From Erythrobacter sp. (lineage in GTDB: Bacteria; Pseudomonadota; Alphaproteobacteria; Sphingomonadales; Sphingomonadaceae), in contig JAPYPR010000002.1 of NCBI GenBank assembly GCA_029937545.1, positions 62,001 to 126,000 of the forward strand: a stretch of DNA of 64,000 nt, given 5' to 3'. A model generated the notes under the pieces. It saw only the letters and a program-made list of their open reading frames with translations, searched no databases and was not told the DNA's origin. Of this stretch, positions 39,820 through 52,805 are shown in pieces (position 1 is the first letter of the stretch; every line of letters starts with the position of its first letter). A program made the position numbers and the translations under genes.

Positions 39820-42800
39820 GCGGCATTGTCCATCCCCTGCAGGGCAAGCAGCGCCCGGCGGTCGAGCCACAGGACAGCGTGTGGCTCTCGGCCAGCGCGG
39901 GCACCGGTAAAACACAGGTCCTCTCGGCTCGCGTGCTTCGGCTACTGCTGGAGCCGGGAGCGGACCCTTCGCAGATTTTATGCTTGACCTTCACCAAGGC
40001 TGGCGCGGCGGAAATGGCGGTGCGCGTCAATTCCGTGCTGGCCCGCTGGGTGCGGATGGATGCGGTCAGGCTTGCCGAGGAGCTGGGCTATCTAGGCGCT
40101 CCAATCGATCCGGAAACCCAATCGCGCGCCCGTGCTCTGTTCGCGCGGGTCCTCGATTGTCCGGGCGGCGGGCTGCGGATCGATACGATCCATGCCTTTG
40201 CGCAATATCTGCTGGCGGCCTTTCCCGGCGAGGCGGGACTGTTGCCGGGATCGCGCCCGATGGAAGACCGCGAGCGCGATTTGCTGAGCCGCGAGGTGCT
40301 GCACGACCTGCTGCAGGAGGCCGATCGCCGCACCCTCGAAGCGGTTGGCGAGATGAGCCGGCGCAAGGGTCCGGACGCCGTACGCGGATGGCTGATGCGT
40401 TGCGCGCGCCATATGGACTTGTGGGAAGGACCGGGGAGTTGGCAACCGCCCATGCAGCCCCGCGTTCGTCAACTGCTCGGCATTCCGAGCGATGCCGACG
40501 AGGAATGGGTCGCCGACGCCTGCTCGGACGACGCATTTCCTATCGGAGACCTGCTCGCTTGCAGCAGGGCCAACGCGGAGTGGGGAACGCCGACGGGGCT
40601 CAAGAATGCTGACATCGCCGCATCCTGGCTGGCGGCTGGTCCGGAACAGCGACTAGCGACCATCGATGGCTTCTTCGGCACCCTCCTGACGAAGAAGGGC
40701 GAGCCGAGCAGGCTGTCGAACCTCGAGAAGATCGATCCGGCCTATCCGGGGTTGATCGCCAGCGTTGTCGATGGCGTCCGGCTGGTGAGCGAACGCAAGG
40801 CGCTGCTCGATCTTGCGAAGTTTCTCGCGCCGCAACTGGAAGTGGGCCGGGCTTTTGCGCTTAAATGGCAGGAGGCAAAGCAGCTCGAGGGGCTGGTCGA
40901 CTTCGACGATCTGATCGCGCGGGCTGCCGAGCTTCTTTCGCGAAGCGATATGGCGGACTGGATTCGCTACAAGCTCGACCGCAGCTTCGATCATATCCTC
41001 GTCGACGAAGCGCAGGACACCAACAGCGCGCAATGGGCGATCATCAAGGCGCTGACGGACGACTATTTCTCCGGCGAAGGTGCCCGCGGAAATGCGGTCC
41101 GCACGATCTTCACCGTGGGCGACTACAAGCAGGCGATCTTCGGCTTCCAGGGCACGAGCCCGGAGAATTTCCGCAGCGCACGCGATTGGTTCCGCGACCG
41201 CATGGATGCGACGGCCGCTGCGGCCGAGGCCCTGTGGGACGCGCCGCGCCCCCGGCGGCTCGAGGAATACGGGCTGGAACGCAGCTATCGCACCAATGCG
41301 GTCGTTCTCGGTTTCGTCGACCGCGCGATTGATGCGATCGGCTATGACGGTCTCGGTCTCGATCGCCGGGACGAGCCGCACGTCGGCAGCGACAAGCCCG
41401 GACTGGTGACGCTGTGGAAGGATGTAGGTGTCACGGAGGATGCTGCGGAGGATGGCGAAGACGGGAAGGGCTGGCTAGCGCGCCACGACCGGATGATGGC
41501 GGACAAGATCGCGCGGCAGGTCAAGCAATGGTTGGACGCGGACGGACCGGGCTTCACCCTATCCAAAGGCGAGCCGCGCCGCGCCACGGCAGGCGACATC
41601 ATGATCCTCGTTCAGAAACGGCGCGAGCTTGCCGCCCTGATCGTGGCGCGCCTCTATCGCCATGGCGTGCCGGTGGCGGGCGTCGATCGCTTGCGGCTGG
41701 GTAATCCGCTTGCGGTCAAGGATCTGATGGCGGCCATCCGTTTTGCAGCCCAGCCGCTGGACGATCTCACCCTTGCTTCGCTGCTGGTGTCGCCACTGGT
41801 CGGCTGGTCGCAGGAGGAGTTGCTCGAACACGGCTTCCGGCCAGCGAAGGTGCGCCTGTGGGAGCATCTGCGCGAGAGCGAGGCGCCGCTGGTGCAAGAA
41901 ACGGTTGCGTCTTTGCGCGAAATCCTGCGCCGCGCCGACTTCGACAGCCCGCAGCAATTGCTCCACTGGATGCTCGTCGGGCCGATGGATGGTCGCCGCA
42001 AGCTTGTCGCAAGACTCGGTCGCGAGGCGAACGATCCGATCGACGAATTGCTTAACGCCGCGAATGCTTATGCCAGCGCGCACGCCGCCAGCCTCCAGGG
42101 CTTCATCCGCTGGTTCGATGCGGGCGACGGCGAGCTGAAGCGCGAGGCGGGGGAGGGCGGCGACCAGGTGCGGGTGATGACCGTGCACGGCTCGAAGGGG
42201 CTGCAAGCACCGATCGTGATACTCGCCGATGCGGCCATCCGCCCCGATGGCGCAGGAGAGCTGGCGCTGGAGGACCGTCCGCTGGGTGCGGACCGAGCCC
42301 GCGCTGTTCCCCTGCCCGGGCTTACGAAAGACGAGAAGGTCGGGCCTGTCGCCGAGGTCGATGCGGCTGAAACGGCCAAGGCAATGCAGGAGCATTGGCG
42401 CCTGCTCTATGTCGCGATGACCCGCGCGGAGGAGGCGCTGTTCATCGGCGGATCGCTCGGACCGCGCGATGCGAGGAACGGGCCGCATGAGGATAGCTGG
42501 TATGCGCGGCTGCGCGACCTGTTCGATGCGGACGAGGGGCTGGAGGACGAGATCTGGGGCGCACGGTGGGAGATCGGCGGGCTGGGGCCATCGGTGCCGC
42601 CAAGTGCCGAAGCCGAGAACAATGCCATCCCGCAGCTACCGGCTTGGGCGACTGCTCCGGTCGGCCCGGAACCGCGCCCGCCACGCCCCCTCTCGCCCTC
42701 GGGCCTCGGCGAAGTGGAGGGGAGCGATCCGCCGCTGCCGCCCGATCATGCGGCGCAAGCGGCGCGGCGGGGCACGCTGATCCACGCACTGCTCGAGCGA

Positions 42801-43295
42801 ATGCCGCAGGTTGCGCCCGAAGAGCGCGCCGATCGCGCGCGCGAGTGGCTTGCACGGCAGGGCGGTGACTTCGATGTCGAGGCGCGCGAGGAGATGCTCG
42901 ATCGGGCACTGGCGGTTCTCGACCATCCGGATTTCAGGGCGATCTTCGGATCGGAAGCGCTGGCCGAAATACCTTTGGCCGCTACGGTAGAGGGGCAGGT
43001 CGTCATAGGCGCGGCCGACCGACTGCTGGTGACAGCCGACAAGGTGACGGTCGTCGATTTCAAGACCGCTCGGCGGCCGCCATCGAATATCGATGAAGTC
43101 CCGGAAAGCACGATGCGCCAGATGGCGGCCTATGTCGCTGCGCTGGAAGTGATCTACCCGGGGCGCGAAATCGCAGCTGCCGTGCTCTATACCCAGACGC
43201 CGCAGTTGATCGCCTTGCCGCCCGCGCGCCTCGATGCATACAAGGGCGCGTTTGCAGCGCGGCAGGAAAGCTTTGCCCTGCCATCCGTTGAGTAA
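39816..43295 (+). CDS. addA: double-strand break repair helicase AddA
   Basis: SVWLSASAGTGKTQVLSARVLRLLL Walker A; DHILVDEAQDTNSAQW; VRVMTVHGSKGLQAPIVIL; C-terminal VVDFKTARRPP. Confidence 0.95.
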   Translation: MSGIVHPLQGKQRPAVEPQDSVWLSASAGTGKTQVLSARVLRLLLEPGADPSQILCLTFTKAGAAEMAVRVNSVLARWVRMDAVRLAEELGYLGAPIDPETQSRARALFARVLDCPGGGLRIDTIHAFAQYLLAAFPGEAGLLPGSRPMEDRERDLLSREVLHDLLQEADRRTLEAVGEMSRRKGPDAVRGWLMRCARHMDLWEGPGSWQPPMQPRVRQLLGIPSDADEEWVADACSDDAFPIGDLLACSRANAEWGTPTGLKNADIAASWLAAGPEQRLATIDGFFGTLLTKKGEPSRLSNLEKIDPAYPGLIASVVDGVRLVSERKALLDLAKFLAPQLEVGRAFALKWQEAKQLEGLVDFDDLIARAAELLSRSDMADWIRYKLDRSFDHILVDEAQDTNSAQWAIIKALTDDYFSGEGARGNAVRTIFTVGDYKQAIFGFQGTSPENFRSARDWFRDRMDATAAAAEALWDAPRPRRLEEYGLERSYRTNAVVLGFVDRAIDAIGYDGLGLDRRDEPHVGSDKPGLVTLWKDVGVTEDAAEDGEDGKGWLARHDRMMADKIARQVKQWLDADGPGFTLSKGEPRRATAGDIMILVQKRRELAALIVARLYRHGVPVAGVDRLRLGNPLAVKDLMAAIRFAAQPLDDLTLASLLVSPLVGWSQEELLEHGFRPAKVRLWEHLRESEAPLVQETVASLREILRRADFDSPQQLLHWMLVGPMDGRRKLVARLGREANDPIDELLNAANAYASAHAASLQGFIRWFDAGDGELKREAGEGGDQVRVMTVHGSKGLQAPIVILADAAIRPDGAGELALEDRPLGADRARAVPLPGLTKDEKVGPVAEVDAAETAKAMQEHWRLLYVAMTRAEEALFIGGSLGPRDARNGPHEDSWYARLRDLFDADEGLEDEIWGARWEIGGLGPSVPPSAEAENNAIPQLPAWATAPVGPEPRPPRPLSPSGLGEVEGSDPPLPPDHAAQAARRGTLIHALLERMPQVAPEERADRAREWLARQGGDFDVEAREEMLDRALAVLDHPDFRAIFGSEALAEIPLAATVEGQVVIGAADRLLVTADKVTVVDFKTARRPPSNIDEVPESTMRQMAAYVAALEVIYPGREIAAAVLYTQTPQLIALPPARLDAYKGAFAARQESFALPSVE

Positions 43296-43348
43296 TCGCT
43301 GCCCACCCCCAAATGGGCTCGCGACAGAGAATTTCAGGAGATACCCCC

Positions 43349-43669
43349 ATGGCCACTACTGCCGTAACCGACGCCAGCTTCAAGTCCGACGTGCTGGAAA
43401 GCGACAAGCCCGTACTCGTCGATTTCTGGGCCGACTGGTGTGGCCCGTGCAAGATGATCGCACCCGCACTCGAGGAATTGAGCGAAGAATTGGGCGACAA
43501 GGTCACCATTGCCAAGATGGACATCATGGAAAACCCCGAGGTGCCGGGCGGCATGGGCGTCCAGTCGATCCCCTATCTGGTGCTGTTCAAGAACGGCGAA
43601 CCGGCAGCGCACATGCGCGGCGCCGCGCCCAAGGGCCAGCTCAAGCAGTGGCTCGAAGGCGAGCTTTAA
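43349..43669 (+). CDS. trxA: thioredoxin
   Basis: MATTAVTDASFKSDVLESDKPVLVDFWADWCGPCKMIAPALEEL. Confidence 0.97.
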   Translation: MATTAVTDASFKSDVLESDKPVLVDFWADWCGPCKMIAPALEELSEELGDKVTIAKMDIMENPEVPGGMGVQSIPYLVLFKNGEPAAHMRGAAPKGQLKQWLEGEL

Positions 43670-44475
43670 TCCAGTTTCGCATAGCGTTCGGCCAGCTCGT
43701 CCCACAGGGCGGGGCTGGCCGCACCCAGCAGGCCCGTTCGGCCAACCTCGTCCACGCGATAGGGTGAGCCGTCGGGCCGCGCTGCTTTTCCGCCCGCTTC
43801 GTTGAGCCACAGCGCTCCGGTGGCGTGGTCCCAGGCCAGCGTCCGTTCGAAGATCGACACGTCGTTCACACCCAGGGCCAGCCGCGGATACTGCTCCGCC
43901 GCGCAATAGGGGATGTCGACTAGGTCGTAATGCGGCGCGATATGCGCCTTTGTGGCCTCGCGTCGCGCTTGTTCCATGAAGACGAGCGAGATAGCCGCCA
44001 CCGGTCGAGTGCCGTCCGTCGTTTGCGCTGACACCTTCTGGCCATCGATGAACGCGCCTTTCCCGCGATGCGCGGTGCAGAGACGGCGCGTCAGGCAATC
44101 GTAGATCCAGCCGGTATGCGCCTCGCCGCCAGAGGCCATCGCAATCAGGATGCCGAAGGGCGGTTTCCCGGCTGCGAAGTTGCGGGTTCCGTCGATCGGA
44201 TCGACGATCCAGCAATCGCCGGACAAGCGGTCGAGGACAGCCGGATCGGCATGGGCCGCCTCCTCGCCGACTACGGGCAAGCCCGGAATGATCCACGACA
44301 ATCCCTCGCTCAACATCTCCTCGCTTTCGCGATCTGCAATGGTGACCGGGTCGTTGCCGCCCTTGTCCTCGATATCGCCTTCCGCGAGATTGCGGTAATG
44401 CGGGAGGATCGCCTTCTCGGTCGTTTCCCGCAGCAATCGCTCGACTGCCGAATGAAGAGCGTCGATGTCGCTCAC
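43666..44475 (-). CDS. inositol monophosphatase family (histidinol-phosphatase-like)
   Basis: VGEEAAHADPAVLDRLSGDCWIVDPIDGTRNFAAGKPPFGILIAM; GTG start overlapping argJ stop. Confidence 0.88.
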   Translation of the reverse strand: MSDIDALHSAVERLLRETTEKAILPHYRNLAEGDIEDKGGNDPVTIADRESEEMLSEGLSWIIPGLPVVGEEAAHADPAVLDRLSGDCWIVDPIDGTRNFAAGKPPFGILIAMASGGEAHTGWIYDCLTRRLCTAHRGKGAFIDGQKVSAQTTDGTRPVAAISLVFMEQARREATKAHIAPHYDLVDIPYCAAEQYPRLALGVNDVSIFERTLAWDHATGALWLNEAGGKAARPDGSPYRVDEVGRTGLLGAASPALWDELAERYAKLD

Positions 44476-45698
44476 GAGCGATAGTCGGCGTTGATCGAGA
44501 TGTAACTGTGCGTGAGATCGCAGGTCCACACCGTCGCGCGGCCTTCGCCGATCCCGAGATCGACGTCCATTCGGATTTCCTGTCCGGCGAGATGCTCTGC
44601 GACCGGGCCTTCGTCGTAATCGGGCAGGGGCTGCCCGTCCTTCGCCGCCCAAGTCCCGCCGAAGCCGATGGAAAGCCGGTCGCGGTCTGCGGGTTCACCG
44701 GCCTTGCCCACTGCCATCACGACGCGCCCCCAATTCGCATCGCCACCCGCGATAGCCGTCTTCACCAGCGGCGAATTGGCAATGGCGAGACCTACACGGC
44801 GCGCACTGTCATCGCTCTCCGCGCCCGAAACCGCGATCTCGATGAATTTTTGCGCCCCCTCGCCGTCGCGCACGACCAGTTGTGCAAGCGTGCGGCAGAC
44901 CTCGAGCAAGGCGGCGTAGAATGCGTCGGCACCGGCATCGTCCCATCCTGCCAGCGTCGCATTCCCGGCTTTCCCGGTTGCGAAGACCAGTACCGTGTCG
45001 CTGGTCGAAGTATCGCCATCTACGGTGATGCAGGAGAAGGTCGCGGCGTTCGCTTTGTCCAGCATCTCCTGCAGGATTGCGGGCTCTACCACCGCATCGG
45101 TAAAGACGTAGCCGAGCATCGTCGCCATGTCGGGCGCGATCATGCCGCTACCTTTGATGATCCCCGCCAATTCAACGCGCTTTTCGGCGAGGATCGCCGA
45201 AGCAATGGCACCTTTTGCGAAAGTATCGGTCGTGCCGATGGCATCGGTGGCATCACGCCAGCCGCAAGGTTCGGCCACGAGGGCGGCCTCGACCCCCGCG
45301 CGTGCCTTGTCCTTCGGCAGCGGAACGCCGATGACTCCGGTCGACGAAACGAATACGTCGCTCGGCTCGCAATCTAGCGCGCCAGCCACCTGGGCCATGA
45401 TCTGCTCGACCGCTTCGCGCCCGCGATGGCCGGTAAAGGCATTGGAATTGCCTGCGTTGACGACCAGCGCACGGGCTTCGCCCAGCCTTACCTGCTCACG
45501 GCCGAGTTCGACCTCGCTGGAGGCGCAGGCGCTCTTGGTGAAGACGCCCGCAACACTTGTTCCCGGCGACAGCTCGACAAGTGTCAGATCGCAGCGGTCC
45601 CAGTCCTTGTAACGCGCCCGGGCGACACGCAGGGTTACGCCCTCGATGCTAGGCAGTTCGGGAAAGGAAACGGCGAGGGGGGAGCGGGCGAGATCCAT
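44472..45698 (-). CDS. argJ: bifunctional glutamate N-acetyltransferase/ornithine acetyltransferase
   Basis: GVFTKSACASSEVELGREQ...VVNAGNSNAFTGHRG...GSGMIAPDMATMLGYVFTDA autoproteolysis motif. Confidence 0.94.
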   Translation of the reverse strand: MDLARSPLAVSFPELPSIEGVTLRVARARYKDWDRCDLTLVELSPGTSVAGVFTKSACASSEVELGREQVRLGEARALVVNAGNSNAFTGHRGREAVEQIMAQVAGALDCEPSDVFVSSTGVIGVPLPKDKARAGVEAALVAEPCGWRDATDAIGTTDTFAKGAIASAILAEKRVELAGIIKGSGMIAPDMATMLGYVFTDAVVEPAILQEMLDKANAATFSCITVDGDTSTSDTVLVFATGKAGNATLAGWDDAGADAFYAALLEVCRTLAQLVVRDGEGAQKFIEIAVSGAESDDSARRVGLAIANSPLVKTAIAGGDANWGRVVMAVGKAGEPADRDRLSIGFGGTWAAKDGQPLPDYDEGPVAEHLAGQEIRMDVDLGIGEGRATVWTCDLTHSYISINADYRS

Positions 45699-45737
45699 GC
45701 CCCGCGCGCTACCCCCCGTTTTTCCCTTTGCCAAGCA

Positions 45738-47798
45738 TCAGGCTGTGCGGGCGGCCCCGCGCGGCACCAGCCAGAAGGCGAGGCCGTAGAGCAGCAGCGT
45801 CGCAATCAGCAGGTTGTTGTACCCGCTGAACAGCGCGAGATACTCGAGGCAGCCGCCGACGATCGTCCCGATCAGGTTCAGTGCGAAGGCACTCTGCGAA
45901 TTCGACGACTCGCGGAAGCGCTTCGCGAAGGCGATATTCGCGAGATAGATCGGCAGGAAGGCCAGAACCGTTCCCGCTATCAGGCGCGGCCAGAAGGACA
46001 GCGCGAGCAGCCATTCGGGCTTGATTACCCATGCCGCGGCCAGCGACACCGCAATAGCGGCAAAGACGACCTTCAAAGGGGGAGTCTTGAACTTGCGCTC
46101 GGTCTCGACTGCAGCCAGCACCACGACCAGCACGCCTGCGAAGACGAGCGCGTTCACGAACCAGGTGGTGCCGAACAGCAGCGCGAAGGTCGCAATGTTC
46201 TTCGTCTCGAGCAGCAGGAAGGCTGCGCCCATGAAGAACAGGTCCGCATAGGGGCGCATTTCCTTCAGCGGCCCACCCAGAACGCGCACGGTCAGCACGG
46301 TGACGGCGAGGATGCCGAACAGCGTGATCGCATAGAGCGGCGGGAAGCCGTTGCCGCGGAAGTAGAGGAACGGCGCATCGTCGCTGACCGTACCGACTTC
46401 TTCGGCGGACGCCCCGGGTGTCCACGCCGTGCCGCAGGTCTGCGACGACTGTTGCTTGGCAACCGAGATGACGGCCTGCTGACCCGCGAACGTATCGACG
46501 CAGGGCGCATGGCCGAAGGCCTTGGCGGCGGTCCCGGCCAGGCGGTCGATCAACCAGTCCTCGCGGTAATAGTTGTACATGGCGAAGGCACCGTCCTCGG
46601 TCAGCACACGGTTGACCGATTGCAGCGCTTCGTCGGTGAAGAGGAAGCTTTCGAGGCGGATCTGCGACGCGCCGCTCACCAGCGTCAGCGAGTCGGGTAG
46701 GGCGAAGAGCACCAGATCGTATTTCTTGTCGGTGTTCTGCAGGAATGCGCGGCCATCATCGACATGGCGGGTGACGCGCGGATCGCCATAGGGGCGATCG
46801 ATATTGTGCGCCGCGCCCAGTTCCATGATGACCGGATCGATATCGACCGCATCGACCGATTTTGCGCCCTTGGACAAGGCAATGGCCACGTCCGAGCCGG
46901 ACCCTGCGCCGATTATCAGGACATTGCCGAGATCGCCGACCGGCAGGCGGTTGTATGGCATCTCGTAGATGTGTTCGCCCTGCTCGATCTTCCACTGGGC
47001 GGGTGCCATCAGCTGGTGCGGCACCCGGTTGGCGCGGATTTCCATGAAGCCCGGCATGCCGTCCTTGGCCGTGGTTTCGACCTTGTAATAGGGCGACCAG
47101 TAGATGTTGTCGCGCAGGCTCTCTTGGCCCAGCGGCACCAGCAGCGCGACGCACCACGCGAGGCTGACCAGACGGCGCTTGGGATCGGTGAGCACAAGAT
47201 ACGGCACGATGGCCATCAGGCCCCACACGATCGACGGCGCGCGCAGGAAGCTGAGCGCGGTAAAGGTCAGGATGCCGGCGAGCGAGCCGATCAGGTCCCA
47301 GCGATAGGCGGTAAGCGGGGTAAGCTTGGCAAAACAGCGCCCGACCAGCTCGGCCGGACCGGCGAGGATGGCGGCGACGGTGACGAAGACCAAGGGGAGC
47401 GCGATCCACGCAGGCGGGCCGTAAACCTTGAGCGAGGAGAAATAAATGATGTCCGAGCCGCTCTGCTCGATCGTGACCGGGAATTTGACTACGGCGATGA
47501 CCAGCACCGCGAGCAAGGGCAGCGAGAACGGCCAGATCGACCAGCTCTTGCGGCTGATCAGGAAACCGGCGCCGATACCCAGGAAGGAGCCGAGCAGGAC
47601 GAAATTCGAGAAATAGGACAGGTGCACGACATTGGCGCCCAGCCAGCGGATCAGCGCCAGCTCCACGAACAGCATGGTGAATGCGGCAAGGATCAGGCGG
47701 CGGACTACGGCCGGATTGTCGTCGATCGCTTTCTCCGCAGTCGCTTGAGATCCATTGCCGCCAGCGAATGCGGCGTTGTCGGCAGTGATGTCGGTCAA
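45738..47798 (-). CDS. membrane-embedded spermidine-synthase-like protein
   Basis: Multiple TM segments flanking VLIIGAGSGSDVAIALSKGAKSVDAVDIDPVIMELGAAHN SAM-binding motif; likely TTG start. Confidence 0.8.
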   Translation of the reverse strand: MTDITADNAAFAGGNGSQATAEKAIDDNPAVVRRLILAAFTMLFVELALIRWLGANVVHLSYFSNFVLLGSFLGIGAGFLISRKSWSIWPFSLPLLAVLVIAVVKFPVTIEQSGSDIIYFSSLKVYGPPAWIALPLVFVTVAAILAGPAELVGRCFAKLTPLTAYRWDLIGSLAGILTFTALSFLRAPSIVWGLMAIVPYLVLTDPKRRLVSLAWCVALLVPLGQESLRDNIYWSPYYKVETTAKDGMPGFMEIRANRVPHQLMAPAQWKIEQGEHIYEMPYNRLPVGDLGNVLIIGAGSGSDVAIALSKGAKSVDAVDIDPVIMELGAAHNIDRPYGDPRVTRHVDDGRAFLQNTDKKYDLVLFALPDSLTLVSGASQIRLESFLFTDEALQSVNRVLTEDGAFAMYNYYREDWLIDRLAGTAAKAFGHAPCVDTFAGQQAVISVAKQQSSQTCGTAWTPGASAEEVGTVSDDAPFLYFRGNGFPPLYAITLFGILAVTVLTVRVLGGPLKEMRPYADLFFMGAAFLLLETKNIATFALLFGTTWFVNALVFAGVLVVVLAAVETERKFKTPPLKVVFAAIAVSLAAAWVIKPEWLLALSFWPRLIAGTVLAFLPIYLANIAFAKRFRESSNSQSAFALNLIGTIVGGCLEYLALFSGYNNLLIATLLLYGLAFWLVPRGAARTA

Positions 47799-47960
47799 TT
47801 CATGTCCCCCCGGTGTCGGGCGTGCATCGCCCACCGTTTGCCGGGTGCTATCGGATGTATGGTTACCAGCGGGTAAAGGATCGCGAAATACCGCCGAGCG
47901 CTTGTGGGTCTACGGGCAAGCGGTGGACAATTCGGCATGTGTCGCTATCTTGAGAGGCCT

Positions 47961-48233
47961 ATGCTGAAGCGCCTGCTCACATTTCTGGCAATCATCACGG
48001 GCCTGACCGCGATCGGTGCACCAGTGCATGTGTCTGCGGCAGGTACGCTCGGCGTCGCGCTGGAGCAGAGCCAGCGGGCCGATCAGCCGGCCAAGTGTGA
48101 CACCGCCGCGTGCGTAGAGCGCGATCGGCGGCGTAAGGCACGCGGCGAGAAAGCGCGGCCCTGCCGCCCGGCCAGTACCGTCACCGTCTTCATCCCGACG
48201 GTCATGTTCGGTCCCGACCGCGCCTACGAATAA
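47961..48233 (+). CDS. small secreted hypothetical protein
   Basis: [26 protein letters not shown] signal peptide; Cys/Arg-rich remainder. Confidence 0.5.
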   Translation: MLKRLLTFLAIITGLTAIGAPVHVSAAGTLGVALEQSQRADQPAKCDTAACVERDRRRKARGEKARPCRPASTVTVFIPTVMFGPDRAYE

Positions 48234-48331
48234 GGTCCTTACCGCGCCAGTATTCCAAGACCCGGCACCGCAGGCGTGCGCGGGTTTTCATCGATAGACA
48301 CAGCCTACCAGATTCAGGGGCACCCCGTTCC

Positions 48332-51097
<2,766 letters not shown>

Positions 51098-51115
51098 TGG
51101 TCAGCAGCCTCGCAG

Positions 51116-51222
51116 CTAGGTGTTGCGGGGCTGCCGGACCATGGGGATGAGGGGCGGGGTGCCCTCGTCCGGAACGATCGGCTCACCCATTTCCTCGAAC
51201 CTGCAACTGGCGTAGAAATCGC
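51116..51222 (-). pseudogene. C-terminal remnant of a GNAT-type acetyltransferase
   Basis: Minus strand DFYASCRFEEMGEPIVPDEGTPPLIPMVRQPRNT*, no upstream coding part. Confidence 0.6.
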
Positions 51223-51261
51223 AAGCTAGCGGCACGGGTCTGGGCGGTCTAGTCGGATCAC

Positions 51262-51999
51262 ATGCCGCTTTTGATCCTCGCCTTCTTCGTCACTGCGCTG
51301 CTTTACGCCAGCGTCGGCTTCGGCGGCGGCTCCACCTACACTGCGCTCCTGGCGCTGTCCGGCTTGGATTACCGGGTCCTTCCGTTACTCTCACTCTCCT
51401 GCAACATCGTCGTAGTCGCCGGGAGCACCGTGCGGTTCGCGCGGGCCCGCGTTACGCCTTGGCGTAGCGCGGGCCTTCTCACAGCGCTTGCTGCACCCGC
51501 CGCTCTGGTGGGAGGATTGACCCCGATCTCCGAGACGCTCTTCCTCACTCTCTTGGGCATGAGCTTGCTGTTTGCCGGTGGAGCCTTGCTCCTGAAACAG
51601 GGCGTATCGTCGGCGGGGCCAACCAAGGCAGCGCGCTTCATGCCGTTTGTCGCAGTTCCGCTCGGCTATCTTGCGGGACTGGTGGGGATCGGCGGCGGTA
51701 TTTTCCTCGCTCCGATACTGCATCTCGTGCGCTGGAATTCGGCCAAGGCTGTAGCTGCCACCGCCAGCCTGTTCATTTTGGTGAACTCAGTGTTTGGGCT
51801 GGCTGGCCAGACCATCAAAGGTGGTACGGGACGGATCGCCGCTGCCATCGAGTTGGGTCTGCCGCTGCTGGTAGCCGTCGCTATCGGAGGGCAAATCGGC
51901 AGCCTGCTGGCGCTCAAATATTTTCCCCAAAACTGGATACGGCTTGGCACTGCGGCGCTGACAATCTGGGTCGGCGCACGCCTGCTGCTGACGATGTAA
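51262..51999 (+). CDS. TauE/SafE family sulfite exporter-like permease
   Basis: MPLLILAFFVTALLYASVGFGGGSTYTALLALSGLDYRVLPLLSLSCNIVVV...GYLAGLVGIGGGIFLAPIL. Confidence 0.9.
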   Translation: MPLLILAFFVTALLYASVGFGGGSTYTALLALSGLDYRVLPLLSLSCNIVVVAGSTVRFARARVTPWRSAGLLTALAAPAALVGGLTPISETLFLTLLGMSLLFAGGALLLKQGVSSAGPTKAARFMPFVAVPLGYLAGLVGIGGGIFLAPILHLVRWNSAKAVAATASLFILVNSVFGLAGQTIKGGTGRIAAAIELGLPLLVAVAIGGQIGSLLALKYFPQNWIRLGTAALTIWVGARLLLTM

Positions 52000-52003
52000 A
52001 GAA

Positions 52004-52029
52004 AATGGCTCCCCGAGTGGGATTGCAAC
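52004..52029 (-). repeat. tRNA-Asn 3'-end-like fragment (putative att site)
   Basis: AATGGCTCCCCGAGT identical to the 3' end of tRNA-Asn at 62388-62402, followed by GGATT and AAC. Confidence 0.65.
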
Positions 52030-52426
52030 TCTTGCCTATACCTGCTCGTCTCCCCAGCCGGGGCGAAGTCGTGGGTCTTGCGGGTGCAGGTCGGTGGAAG
52101 GCGCACAGACATCGGGTTGGGTTCGCTCGGGGCCTATGGGCTGGCGGAGGCTCGGGACCGGTCGCGCGAATTGCGGAAGGCAGCAAAGCAAGGGCGCGAT
52201 CCGGTTGCGGAACGGGATAAAGACCGCCGCCGCGTTCCTCTCGATGCATGTTCATCCGAAGATCGGCAATTTACGGGTCGATGGTATTGTAGAGCGCGAT
52301 GTCGCTGCGGCCCTGTCGCCTGTATGGCAAACGAAGCCCGCGCTCGCGAAGAAGCTACGTCACCGTATCAGGCTTGTTCTCGATGCTTGGGGACGGTATG
52401 CCGCTGCGCAAGGCGCTCTCGCTTAG
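52027..52426 (+). pseudogene. decayed phage-type tyrosine integrase (DUF4102/P4-like N-terminal region)
   Basis: NSCLYLLVSPAGAKSWVLRVQVGGRRTDIGLGSLGAYGLAEARDRSRELRKAAKQGRDPVAERDKDR, frameshift, then MHVHPKIGNLRVDGIVERDVAAALSPVWQTKPALAKKLRHRIRLVLDAW; catalytic domain absent. Confidence 0.85.
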
Positions 52427-52496
52427 TCTGCTAGGCCGAGCGAGACTTCCCAAATTGTCCCGCTCGATCAACGCGCCGTCGGATGGGAGGATTTTA

Positions 52497-52791
52497 GGTT
52501 TCGTGGACAAAGCATGACCGGGGACTCGGTCGCTGATTCAAGGCTGGCTTTTGGAGGCGGGCTTGGGCGAGCGGATCGGCTTTACAGACGAGGAATGGGA
52601 CCTGATCGGGCCGCTGTTGCCGCCTGAGCATGGTCGTGGATGTCGACCAGCGCAGGATAACCGAGCGGCTGTTCAACAGACTCAAGAACTGGCGCAGGGT
52701 CGCGACACGCTACGACAAGACCAGGGAATCCTACCTCGGCTTCGTCGCGCTCGCCTCAGGCAAACTATGGATACCCTTTGTCCACAAAACC
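52497..52791 (+). mobile_element. internally deleted IS5/IS427-like element (about 295 bp)
   Basis: Terminal IRs GGTTTCGTGGACAAAG / CTTTGTCCACAAAACC flanked by TA; inside, ERIGFTDEEWDLIGPLLPPEHGRG and RRITERLFNRLKNWRRVATRYDKTRESYLGFVALA transposase ends. Confidence 0.85.
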
Positions 52792-52805
52792 TAGCAGTGA
52801 CGTGC

